Assembly (NCBI RefSeq): GCF_010672385.1
Contig: NZ_JAAHGT010000030.1
Span: forward strand, 1 to 32,144
Direction of reading: 5' to 3'
Length of the DNA stretch: 32,144 nucleotides
DNA from: Okeania sp. SIO2F4
GTDB taxonomy: Bacteria > Cyanobacteriota > Cyanobacteriia > Cyanobacteriales > Microcoleaceae
The position numbers were made by a program, and so were the translations under genes. The notes beneath the pieces were generated by a model, which worked only from the letters and a program-made list of their open reading frames with translations, made no database searches and was not told the origin of the DNA. Positions 17,111 through 24,829 of the stretch are shown here, piece after piece; the stretch's first letter is position 1, and each line of letters opens with the position of its first letter.

Positions 17111-17616
17111 CCAAGCAGGAATGATTTTTGTTGAAGACCTTAATTTTCAGTCATGGGCCAAAGGAATGTGGGGAAAACATACCTTAGATGCAGGTTTCGG
17201 TCAGTTTGTCACCATCCTGCAATGGGTTTGTTGGAAGCGAGGAGTCTATTTCGGGAAGGTCAATAAAGATTATACTTCTCAAATTTGTCCCAATTGCAGT
17301 GCTCATACAGGGAAGAAAAAACTCACTCAGAGAGTTCATTCTTGTCCTGAATGTGGTTATATGACTCATCGAGACGTGGCCTCCGCGCTGATTGTGAGAA
17401 ATAGAGGGGTGTCTGAGGTGGGGCGCATCTTGGACGTTAAAGAAGTTGCCTGGGGAGGCGGTCTGACGGGGACTAGAAACGGTCTAGTTAAGAGCCTAAG
17501 AAACAGGAAAAAGGGTGGAGAAGCGTGGATTTATCCCGCTTCGTAACATCCGCCTGAGAATCCCCGTGCATTTATTTATGCCGGGGAGTACGTCAAAAAA
17601 GCTGTACCTCACTGAA

Positions 17617-17937
17617 ATGAAATGTGCTGCATCAAAAATTAGCAACTATATCTATAAATATCTATCAGGATTTCTCGTGGTAAACGCTACACAAAAAAGA
17701 CCAGTAAAGTACGCAGATTCAAATATTGCCCTATTACTGACTCCATCCCTACAAAAATTAGCAAAACTACTATATCGCACTTATCTAGAGACCCATCCTG
17801 ACCAAGTTAGACCACCCCTAGGCGTAGCCATTAGTCCCGTTAGTTATCGAGCTGGTCTAATATTCTCCCAACAGCCAATTTTGTTACCAGGTGAATTTTT
17901 TGTCCCTGTAGAATTCATTGAATCAAAAATTTATTGA
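17617..17937 (+). CDS. hypothetical protein, 106 residues, possibly 5'-truncated
   Basis: The frame MKCAASKISNYIYKYLSGF... to ...FVPVEFIESKIY stays open from inside the outer IS element. I take the first ATG past the element's right end. The composition looks coding (SLQKLAKLLYRTYLETH, GVAISPVSYRAGLIF), but I recognise no family and no ribosome binding site precedes the ATG. The element's right end is only about 20 bp upstream, so the gene may have lost its original start and promoter to the insertion. Confidence 0.4.
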   Translation: MKCAASKISNYIYKYLSGFLVVNATQKRPVKYADSNIALLLTPSLQKLAKLLYRTYLETHPDQVRPPLGVAISPVSYRAGLIFSQQPILLPGEFFVPVEFIESKIY

Positions 17938-18314
17938 TAAATTAGCTTCGATTTAAGCACTTAGCTATCAGCTATCACCTTATGGGCAATTGGTACACTA
18001 TACCGATTAACTTAATAAATATATTGGTGTAATATTTACTATACTCAAAGCAATTGGAAAATATTGGAAGAAAGCAATCTCAAAATAGATAAATATCACT
18101 TTGAACTTTTGATAATTATATGGCAATAGAGTTCATATAAGACCAAAACTTATAAACTATGAAACTATTAGATTATTTTTTCAGATTACAGCAAAAAGAA
18201 AAAAATCCTTAACTGAACTTGAACTGTATCTATACTATAAACTCATCTACCTTCCTACTTCCTGCTTCCTTCTTGCCTCTTCAAAAAATCCTTAATTTAA
18301 CTCTATTGAATTAT
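17938..18314. other. gene-free interval upstream of pilD
   Basis: It holds a lone family A-like arm (AGCACTTAGCTATCAGCTATC near 17956-17976), AT-rich sequence, and a pyrimidine-rich stretch CTTCCTACTTCCTGCTTCC before 18275. An in-frame extension of pilD to 18219 runs through this low-complexity part and is rejected as coding. No promoter can be assigned. Confidence 0.4.
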
Positions 18315-19142
18315 ATGGACTTACTCAAAATATGGCTATTTGTTCTAATTGTATTTGCCCTGGGCGCATCCATCGGTAGCTTTCTCAACGTTGTTATCTA
18401 TCGGATACCCGCAGGACTATCTATACTTTGGCCTCCATCCCACTGTCCCCAATGTCATAGTCGATTAAAAACCACAGAAAATGTCCCTATATTTGGTTGG
18501 CTATGGTTGCGCGGACGTTGTGGACATTGTCGAAATCCTATTTCTATCCGCTATCCAGTAGTCGAATTAATGACAGCCTTACTATTTTTAGTTGTTTTCT
18601 CGAAATTTGGGATTACCATCTCGACTCTAGGCTATTGGGCTTTTTTTAGTTGGCTACTAGCTTTGTCTATAATTGACTTGGACACAATGACATTGCCTAA
18701 TCCTCTAACCCAATCAGGATTAATCTTAGGTTTAGGTTTTCAAATAACTACCACATTAGAGACAAATTTTCAAGTCAATAATCTAGTCAGTTATTTAATG
18801 GTAGGTATTATTGGAGCAGTAGTTGGTCTATGGCTCCTTGACTTAATATCTATATTTGGTTCCATAGCTTTTGGGCAAACAGTTATGGGTGGAGGAGATG
18901 CCAAACTAGCAGCAATGATAGGAGCTTGGTTAGGGTGGAAATATTTACTACTAGCTTGTTTTCTTGCCTGTGCTATGGGAGCATTTGTCGGCGGAGGAGC
19001 GATCGCCCTAGGTTTACTAGACCGACGACAACCAATGCCATTCGGACCGTTTTTAGCAATGGGGGCTGGTTTGACAGTTATCTGGGGTAGCAATATATTA
19101 TCTACTTACCTTAATATATTTTTCCCTGGGTTCTTATCCTGA
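18315..19142 (+). CDS. pilD: type IV prepilin peptidase / N-methyltransferase
   Basis: The 275-residue polytopic inner-membrane protein cleaves the leader of type IV prepilins and related pseudopilins and methylates the new N-terminus. The methylase-region zinc motif is present as CPQC (44-47) and CGHC (69-72). The two aspartyl-protease residues are Asp121 (SIIDLDTMTLPNP) and Asp195 in the GGGD motif (MGGGDAKLAAMIGAWLG). Several hydrophobic helices are evident. ATG 18315 gives the standard start MDLLKIWLFVLIVFALGASIGSF. In cyanobacteria this enzyme serves pili used for motility and DNA uptake. No pilus gene is adjacent, which is common. Confidence 0.93.
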   Translation: MDLLKIWLFVLIVFALGASIGSFLNVVIYRIPAGLSILWPPSHCPQCHSRLKTTENVPIFGWLWLRGRCGHCRNPISIRYPVVELMTALLFLVVFSKFGITISTLGYWAFFSWLLALSIIDLDTMTLPNPLTQSGLILGLGFQITTTLETNFQVNNLVSYLMVGIIGAVVGLWLLDLISIFGSIAFGQTVMGGGDAKLAAMIGAWLGWKYLLLACFLACAMGAFVGGGAIALGLLDRRQPMPFGPFLAMGAGLTVIWGSNILSTYLNIFFPGFLS

Positions 19143-19496
19143 TTTTAAAAAACAGTGGATTTTGGCCATAGTCTCGGAGTTGAGAGACGCTACAACTAAT
19201 AACATCATCATATAAATATAAAACTATAGGCTAAATCAACACTCATCAAGCCAAACTTTTCCAAACGTTACAAAAATATCTTTAATTTTATAGTCAACCA
19301 AGAGAAGTTTAGGATATAGAATTGCGATAGTATAGCAAGGTATTTCGTCAGTGTATCAATCCAGAATTTAAAATATTACTCTAACCTTAACCTGTGGTAC
19401 TATAGCTCTGTTACTAGACAAGTTACCTGAATAGGTATAGAATACCGGGCTTTACCAAAAATTTAATCACTAAATAATTAATTCAAAAATATTTTA
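19143..19496. other. interval between pilD and accD
   Basis: A small hairpin GTCTC...GAGAC at 19171-19188 may end pilD. The remainder is AT-rich and should contain the accD promoter, for which I see no clear consensus boxes. Confidence 0.35.
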
Positions 19497-20477
19497 ATGT
19501 CTCTATTTGATTGGTTTGCAAATCGACAAAAATCAGCCCAGAACTCTCAACAAAGACCTGAACGAGAAATTTCTGATGGACTTTGGCTCAAATGTGAAGC
19601 TTGTGGCACTCTAACTTACACAAAAGACCTCCAAGCAAATCAAATGGTTTGCCTAGAATGTGGACACCATATACGAGTATCTAGCGAAGAGCGGATTCAG
19701 CAGTTGATAGATGGTAACACCTGGATGCCAATTAACGAACAAGTCAGAGGAACAGACCCTTTGAAATTCCGCGATCGCAAAGCATACAGCGATCGCCTCC
19801 AAGAATATCAAAGAAAAACTGGACTTCTAGATGCTGTACAAACAGGTATCGGTAACATTGAAACTGAACCTGTGGCCTTGGGAGTTATGGATTTCGGATT
19901 TATGGGAGGAAGTATGGGTTCAGTTGTTGGAGAAAAACTGACCCGATTAATTGAAAAAGCTACTCAAGAGAGTTTACCCGTAGTAATTATTTGTGCTTCT
20001 GGTGGAGCCAGAATGCAAGAAGGAATGTTGAGCCTAATGCAAATGGCCAAAATATCTGGTGCCCTAGAACAGCATCGAGAAGCTAAACTGCTATACATTC
20101 CAGTTTTAACTCATCCGACTACAGGTGGCGTAACTGCCAGTTTTGCCATGCTAGGAGATATTATTATCGCTGAACCCAAAGCAACAATAGGTTTTGCTGG
20201 ACGACGAGTTATCGAACAAACAGTTCGTGAAAAGTTACCCGACAACTTTCAGACTTCTGAGTATCTATTGGAACATGGTTTTGTAGACGCAATTGTACCT
20301 CGTACCCAATTAAAGAAAACTTTGGCTCAGTTAATTCGCCTTCATAAACCTCATTCTGCGATCCTTAGTTCTGCCGAGTCATTAGAAGCCGGACCATATT
20401 GTCATTTACCCCTTCAGACAGAACAGCATAATTCCTTGACAAATGAGAATAAGATTCAAGCTACACCTCAGAATTAA
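19497..20477 (+). CDS. accD: acetyl-CoA carboxylase carboxyltransferase subunit beta
   Basis: AccD forms the carboxyltransferase with AccA and transfers CO2 from carboxybiotin to acetyl-CoA, giving malonyl-CoA for fatty acid synthesis in the cytosol. The 326-residue protein has the N-terminal zinc ribbon (Cys33, Cys36, Cys52, Cys55: KCEACG and CLECGHH) and the crotonase-fold core with [39 protein letters not shown] and [11 protein letters not shown]. It is full length with a short variable C-terminal tail ([13 protein letters not shown]). The other acc genes are elsewhere, as usual in cyanobacteria. The small IF2_N-like gene follows 68 bp downstream. Confidence 0.97.
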   Translation: MSLFDWFANRQKSAQNSQQRPEREISDGLWLKCEACGTLTYTKDLQANQMVCLECGHHIRVSSEERIQQLIDGNTWMPINEQVRGTDPLKFRDRKAYSDRLQEYQRKTGLLDAVQTGIGNIETEPVALGVMDFGFMGGSMGSVVGEKLTRLIEKATQESLPVVIICASGGARMQEGMLSLMQMAKISGALEQHREAKLLYIPVLTHPTTGGVTASFAMLGDIIIAEPKATIGFAGRRVIEQTVREKLPDNFQTSEYLLEHGFVDAIVPRTQLKKTLAQLIRLHKPHSAILSSAESLEAGPYCHLPLQTEQHNSLTNENKIQATPQN

Positions 20478-20545
20478 ATTCTGGGAGCTTCAAAGGAATT
20501 TTTTAGCTGGCTCGATCTAATTAATAAATAGAGTGAAAAAAATTT

Positions 20546-20731
20546 ATGGGTTTTGCTGATATATCAATCCAAGAAATAGCAGAAGACTTTAATGTCCATG
20601 TAAATGAGGTGCTTCGTCTTTGTGACCAAATGGGGATATCTTATAAGCATTCTCAAACCCGTTTGGCCTTAGAGGATGCTAAGGCAATCATGTCTCACAT
20701 ATTGGCCCAACAACGAAAGTCTGATTCCTAA
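20546..20731 (+). CDS. small IF2_N-like protein, 61 residues
   Basis: The product MGFADISIQEIAEDFNVHVNEVLRLCDQMGISYKHSQTRLALEDAKAIMSHIL resembles the small helical domain at the N-terminus of translation initiation factor IF-2 (IAEDFNV...VLRLCDQMGI) standing alone. Such short proteins are common in cyanobacteria with no established role; binding to RNA or the ribosome is a guess from the fold. It lies between accD and psbV on the same strand, 68 bp after accD, and could be cotranscribed with accD. Confidence 0.75.
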   Translation: MGFADISIQEIAEDFNVHVNEVLRLCDQMGISYKHSQTRLALEDAKAIMSHILAQQRKSDS

Positions 20732-20901
20732 TAAAACTAGCTAAATACTTGACTAATTGACACTTGAACACTGATAAATAAAAATTAGATCAAAGTTCAA
20801 TAAATCTGAAGTTTTGTTACTTCAGGTTTTTACGGAAATATTTCCATTAATGAACATATCTGTGTTGGTTGATTAACTTGCCAGTTTTAAGGAGAAGAAA
20901 C

Positions 20902-21390
20902 TTGAAAAAATTTTTCATCGCTGTAGTTACCATAATATTCCTAACGTTTCAAACGTTCATCAACAGTGCCACTGCTGCCGAATTAACTGATAACGATCGG
21001 ACTTTGCCTCTCAATGAGGATGGTGAAGAAGTCGTACTTACTATTAAGGAATACACAAGAGGCAGAAGGGAATTTAATAATGTTTGTTCTCAGTGTCATG
21101 TAGGAGGAATTACTAAAACAAATCCTGATGTTTCTCTAGACCCAGAAGTTTTATCATTGGCCTATCCAGCACGAGATAACATAGAAGGTCTGATAGACTA
21201 TATGGAAAACCCTACTACTTATGATGGGTTTACCGAGATATCTGAATTTCACCCCAGCATTAAGAGTGCTGATATTTACCCAGAAATGAGAAATCTCACA
21301 GAGGATGATTTATACGCGATCGCTGGTTACATTTTAGTACAACCTAAAGTTCTAGGCAAACAGTGGGGAGGCGGTAAAATCTACCGTTAA
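20902..21390 (+). CDS. psbV: photosystem II cytochrome c550, TTG start
   Basis: Cytochrome c550 is the extrinsic lumenal PSII subunit that stabilises the oxygen-evolving Mn4CaO5 cluster. The 162-residue precursor has a Sec signal peptide (about 1-25, KKFFIAVVTIIFLTFQTFINSATA) with cleavage before AELTDNDRT. The covalent haem motif CSQCH is at 62-66. The second axial ligand His117 (SEFHPS) is present; counted from the mature N-terminus, the ligands fall at His41 and His92, as in known c550. No ATG is available near the signal peptide. TTG 20902 follows AAGGAG with 7-bp spacing and gives the normal length; a TTG at 20869 would add 11 residues. The terminal GKQWGGGKIYR is typical. Confidence 0.95.
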   Translation: MKKFFIAVVTIIFLTFQTFINSATAAELTDNDRTLPLNEDGEEVVLTIKEYTRGRREFNNVCSQCHVGGITKTNPDVSLDPEVLSLAYPARDNIEGLIDYMENPTTYDGFTEISEFHPSIKSADIYPEMRNLTEDDLYAIAGYILVQPKVLGKQWGGGKIYR

Positions 21391-21420
21391 AATTCTTTTT
21401 TCTTTGAAATATTGATTAAT

Positions 21421-21500
21421 GATTTTAGATTATTGGTTTTTTGATGGGAGACAAAAAAATTTGATTTGGTTTTCTCTTCATTAAACCCTAATCTAAAATC
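21421..21500. promoter_or_regulatory. long inverted repeat between psbV and psbV2
   Basis: GATTTTAGATTA (21421-21432) and TAATCTAAAATC (21489-21500) are exact complements. They are extended inwards by GGTTT/AAACC and a weaker GAGA/TCTC pairing, giving an 80-nt hairpin. It begins 30 bp after the psbV stop and ends 47 bp before psbV2. It may stabilise or end the psbV message, so that psbV2 is expressed less (inference). Confidence 0.55.
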
Positions 21501-21547
21501 TGTTATTTATATTTGATATTTGTAGTTACCAAAATAATAAAAGTAGT

Positions 21548-22048
21548 ATGTTGAATAAATCATTACTAATTCGTTTTATACTAACAATATTGATTATTGT
21601 TCAGGTAATAATTTTTAATACTCAATCAGCTCAAGCTGCTGTAGATTCTTATGTAGAAAGATATTTAGATGCTAAACAACCAGTAGAAATAAAACTGAAC
21701 GAGCAAGGTGAAACAAAGAAGTTTTCTGCTGAAGATTTATCTGATGGAAAACAAATGTTTGCCAAAAATTGTCTCAACTGTCATGTAGGAGGAGCAAATT
21801 TAGTCAACCCTCCAATATCTCTATCCTTAAAAAACCTAGAGGGAGCAACACCACCACGAGACAATCTTGATAATTTAGTTGCTTTTTTCAGAAACCCGAT
21901 GATATATGATGGCAGTGATTATACATATTTCTGTCGTCAAGTTACTGAAAATTGGATGTCTCAAGAAGTAGTAGAAAAAATGGGTGCATTTATTTTAAGA
22001 GCAGCACAAAAAGCTCCTGTTTGGGGAGTAGAAGGGATTCAACAATAA
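21548..22048 (+). CDS. psbV2: cytochrome c550-like protein PsbV2
   Basis: The 166-residue precursor has a signal peptide (about 1-30, ending SAQA), a mature part sharing the c550 fold (GKQMFAKNCLNCHVGGANLVNPP, PPRDNLDNLVAFFRNPMIYDG), and the haem motif CLNCH at 75-79. At the position of the second haem ligand of PsbV (SEFHPS) it reads YTYFCRQV, so Cys129 replaces His. The C-terminal region also diverges (AAQKAPVWGVEGIQQ). PsbV2 is encoded directly after psbV in several cyanobacteria and its function is not settled; it may replace c550 under some conditions. No ribosome binding site is evident at the ATG. A hairpin at 22156 separates it from the converging kinase gene. Confidence 0.92.
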   Translation: MLNKSLLIRFILTILIIVQVIIFNTQSAQAAVDSYVERYLDAKQPVEIKLNEQGETKKFSAEDLSDGKQMFAKNCLNCHVGGANLVNPPISLSLKNLEGATPPRDNLDNLVAFFRNPMIYDGSDYTYFCRQVTENWMSQEVVEKMGAFILRAAQKAPVWGVEGIQQ

Positions 22049-22155
22049 ATTAAGCAGGAAAAAAATAATCATTAAATAATTGATTTGAAAAGAAGAAAGA
22101 GGCAATAGCGATCGACAATACGATTCAAATTAAATTATCCTAAATTTAAGGTGTA

Positions 22156-22183
22156 GTAGAGACCTTGAAATCAAAGTCTCTAC
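22156..22183. terminator. hairpin between converging psbV2 and wzc-like genes
   Basis: GTAGAGAC and GTCTCTAC form a perfect eight-pair stem with a 12-base loop, 18 bp from the kinase gene's stop and about 110 bp past psbV2. It is placed to serve both strands. Confidence 0.55.
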
Positions 22184-22200
22184 AGTTATAAAAGCTATTA

Positions 22201-24411
22201 TTAACTATTAACCTGGGTTACCACTCCTGCTGTAGATGCTGTAGCTCCAATGCTAGTTTTAGGTGAATCAGCAATCTGTGGTTCAGAGAGATCCAAATAA
22301 TCCAATGTTTCCAATGCAAACTCTACAGGAAGATCGGCCCCGTTGACCACAACTCCTAAAAACTTAGGACCAGACTTAGTAGATTCATCCTCTTCATCAT
22401 TTGTTAGCTGTTCTATAACTTCTGTCAACATACCTGATAGAGTATACTGTGGTCGAGTCACAATAATCATCCCATCAGTATATGGCTCTAGAATAAAAGC
22501 ATCATTGTTCTGAGTCATACAAGGAGCATCTAGGATAACAAAGTCAAAACGATGTCGCGAGTCCGAAAGCAGCCTTTGCATTTCACTTGATTCAATGATT
22601 CTTCCTGGTTGTTTGACAACACCAGGACTAGGTACCACATAAAGATTTTCTATCTCTGGTACTTGTCGAATACAATCATTAATATCCCCATAATAACGAA
22701 GTGGTTCAGCATAGCTATGTGGATGAGGAAGAATTTTGAGAGACTCAGCGTTTGATGGAGACCTTAAGTCTGCTTCGATGACCAGTGTTCGTTTGCCTGC
22801 TCGTGCAGCAGCGATCGCCAAATTATAAGCACAAAATGTTTTCCCTTCTCCTTTAGCTCCACTACTTAAGACCAAAACTTTTGGAGTTTGACTTCCCTGA
22901 CGGTGCAAATTTGTCCGCAACTTTTCATAGAATTGTAGATAAGGTGAATTACGCTCCAATAACAAAGGCATTTTCTCTAGATCCATATCTATATCTAGGT
23001 CAAAAAGCATCACATCAGGCAACAAACCCAATAACGGCACATCTTTTTCCTTTAAAGCTGTTTTGATTTCTTCCCAAGAATAGAACTTGCCAGAAAGCAT
23101 TCCCAAGACAAAAATTAAACCTCCACCAACAACTATCCCTGCTAGTCCTCCTACTGCCATCATTAAAGGCATACTTTTTTCTCCTACCTCACCTTTCTTA
23201 GCAACAACAGCTTTTTGAGCAATGGCTAAACTGCTAGTTATCTCTGCCTCTGCTGCCTCAGCATCTTCTAAAGTAGTTTGCATATTATCAAGACGAGACT
23301 TCTTCAAAGCAACTTCTTCTTGTAAATTAGCTAATTCTAATTGCTTATCAGGGATAGTTTTATACTCAATTTCCAATTCCTTCTCAGTTTCAATAGTTGT
23401 TTGTAGCTGTCGTTCTAACTGCTCCTTTTGAGCTTTCAGAGAAATTAGGGTTTCTGACAACTGTTGTCTTGTAGGATCTAAAGAAGCATCAACTCGAATT
23501 TGATCTACCTGTCTCAATGGTGCTGCAATACCATTACCTCCTAAAACTTCTGCCGCACGTTGTTGTAGTTGTTTTTCTGCAACTTGTTTTTGCCTACGCA
23601 ACTCAACTACAGGTGGATATTGTTCTGTAAAATCTAATAATAACTTATCTAACTCATTTTCTACTTGATACAACTGCACTCGGAGATTTGCTATAATTGG
23701 ATCGGCAGCGAGTGCGCGCGCTACATAAGCTTGATCTGCAGTTAACCCTAACTGTTCCTCTAAACTATTAATTTGAGCTTCTACCCCTTCTAACTCTAAC
23801 TTAATCTGAGTTTGTTGTTGTCGGACACCTGCGATCGCTGCTGGTAAAGCAGCAGCTCTTGATGTGATCAACAAAGCTTCTTCGTCTCTTTCAAATTTCT
23901 TTAGTTCCTGTTGAGCGTTTCTCAATTCTTCAATTGCTCCAGGCAAACGTTTTTTTACTTCATCAATAATAGTTGTTTGATAAGTAGCATTAATTTTTCT
24001 GCTTTGCTTGACGATTTCTGCCATCAGTACATCTACTGCTTCTACAGCTTTTTCTGCATCTGTATCTTCATAAGATACATAGTATATACCTGATTTTACA
24101 ACTAATTGTGCTCCCTTCAGCTTTCTTGGGTCTACCAAAACCTTTTCTGCTGCTGCCTGTCTAACTTCATCATTTAGCAACATATCTGGGGTAACTGCCG
24201 CAGCTCTTTCTTGGATTGTACTACCAGTATTAGAAAATAATATAGGAGGACTAATACTCCTCAATGTACCTAGAATTGTATGTTTTGGTTCAGGAACTGG
24301 CTGCAAAGCAACTATTCCTGAAACACCTACTGCTACTGCGAAAGTTGCTACTCCCACCCACTTGTATTGCTCTAAAGCAATTAAATAACGTTTAACAATT
24401 GGTATAGCCAT
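22201..24411 (-). CDS. Wzc/CpsD-like polysaccharide co-polymerase with C-terminal P-loop kinase domain
   Basis: The 736-residue inner-membrane protein has a first membrane helix (about 17-36), a long Wzz-type periplasmic region with coiled coils (KRLPGAIEELRNAQQELKKFERDEEA; LEGVEAQINSLEEQL), a second helix near 415-440 (GGLAGIVVGGGLIFVLGML), and a cytoplasmic BY-kinase-like domain. The latter has Walker A GAKGEGKTF (near 520), Walker A' VIEADLRSP, and Walker B FVILDAP. Such proteins control chain length and export of extracellular or capsular polysaccharide. The C-terminus lacks the Tyr cluster that is autophosphorylated in Wzc; the last 55 residues contain a single Tyr (LDYLDL). No polysaccharide genes are adjacent. 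The gene converges on psbV2. Confidence 0.88.
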   Translation of the reverse strand: MAIPIVKRYLIALEQYKWVGVATFAVAVGVSGIVALQPVPEPKHTILGTLRSISPPILFSNTGSTIQERAAAVTPDMLLNDEVRQAAAEKVLVDPRKLKGAQLVVKSGIYYVSYEDTDAEKAVEAVDVLMAEIVKQSRKINATYQTTIIDEVKKRLPGAIEELRNAQQELKKFERDEEALLITSRAAALPAAIAGVRQQQTQIKLELEGVEAQINSLEEQLGLTADQAYVARALAADPIIANLRVQLYQVENELDKLLLDFTEQYPPVVELRRQKQVAEKQLQQRAAEVLGGNGIAAPLRQVDQIRVDASLDPTRQQLSETLISLKAQKEQLERQLQTTIETEKELEIEYKTIPDKQLELANLQEEVALKKSRLDNMQTTLEDAEAAEAEITSSLAIAQKAVVAKKGEVGEKSMPLMMAVGGLAGIVVGGGLIFVLGMLSGKFYSWEEIKTALKEKDVPLLGLLPDVMLFDLDIDMDLEKMPLLLERNSPYLQFYEKLRTNLHRQGSQTPKVLVLSSGAKGEGKTFCAYNLAIAAARAGKRTLVIEADLRSPSNAESLKILPHPHSYAEPLRYYGDINDCIRQVPEIENLYVVPSPGVVKQPGRIIESSEMQRLLSDSRHRFDFVILDAPCMTQNNDAFILEPYTDGMIIVTRPQYTLSGMLTEVIEQLTNDEEDESTKSGPKFLGVVVNGADLPVEFALETLDYLDLSEPQIADSPKTSIGATASTAGVVTQVNS

Positions 24412-24803
24412 AATCCAGTTTGTATTGATAAATAGAATATATTCAGAATTTAGTTTTTAGCTATTCGAGCCATTGAATGTTTTATTCGATTAAATTTTTT
24501 TGCCAATATCCCTACCTTCAATAGATAGTCATATTTAATTTTAAATTGACTTGATTAGCTAATTACTTTACTACGTTAAAACAGAAAATCAATTCACACA
24601 ATTAGATTGTAACAGAGGAAATAATCGCTTCAGAGCAAAGGCCACAGTTCTAGAGTGGACTAAGTTAGTGAACTTTCCAGTTTGGCCTTTTTATTGTCCC
24701 TCAGAGCTACTGTTCAACTTAGCCTTATACTGCTTCATAAAACCGATATAAAAGGTCATATAGGGATATTTTACTGTTTACTTCCTGTCTCTTGGTCAGC
24801 ATT
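24412..24803. other. interval upstream of the wzc-like gene
   Basis: AT-rich sequence containing the presumed promoter of the minus-strand kinase gene (not identifiable) and the hairpin at 24637-24690 with a T-run on the plus strand. No plus-strand gene ends here. Near 24792 a 15-bp string TTGGTCAGCATTCCC recurs at 26700. Confidence 0.4.
24637..24690 (+). terminator. orphan plus-strand terminator-like hairpin
   Basis: AAAGGCCA and TGGCCTTT pair over a loop holding an inner AGTTC/GAACT stem, and the outer stem is followed by TTATTG, giving TTTTT across the end. It looks like an intrinsic terminator for a plus-strand transcript, although no plus-strand gene is seen between 22048 and here. Confidence 0.45.
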
Positions 24804-24828
24804 CCCTTGCGTCTTACGCCGACGCGGG
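24804..24828 (-). repeat. end hairpin of the decayed tnpB element
   Basis: CCC-TT-GCGTC and GACGC-GGGG pair just past the 3' end of the tnpB relic, in the position of the right-end hairpin of an IS200/IS605-group element. Confidence 0.5.
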
Positions 24829-24829
24829 G

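Larger units (their letters stand above)
14837..17546 (+). pseudogene. outer tnpB, frameshifted and split by a nested element
   Basis: The frame starts MLNLTYEFKLKPTPQQAQEIERIL and meets TAA at about 14983. It resumes in another frame (CSLFGEYIIPADQPYPNYARQ) and runs to RKDFHF at 15644. After the nested element it continues LAHHLCDQAGMIFVEDLNFQSW..., with the zinc-ribbon cysteines (CPNC, CPECG) and RuvC-like residues (IGIDLGLDKF, VEDLN, HRDVAS), to a stop at 17546. TnpB proteins of this group are RNA-guided nucleases. This copy cannot make a full protein because of the frameshift, even without the insertion. Joining 15646 to 17090 restores the codon AAG (Lys), the residue at the same position in the nested TnpB (FHLKTAH). 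Confidence 0.85.
14837..17596 (+). mobile_element. outer IS200/IS605-group element (tnpB-only), interrupted; left end unresolved
   Basis: The element carries a broken tnpB and a right-end hairpin, CCCCG-T-GCAT paired with ATGC-CGGGG (17562-17586), with a bulged T. It terminates ten bases later at ...CGTCAA (17596). No tnpA is present, so it is of the tnpB-only (IS1341-like) kind. A second element of the same group is inserted at 15647. The true left end is upstream of 14837 and not determined. Confidence 0.7.

Noticed and set aside
17515-17616. Start of the 17617 gene inside the IS element
   Set aside because: The first 34 codons translate the element's right end and hairpin, not a conserved protein N-terminus.
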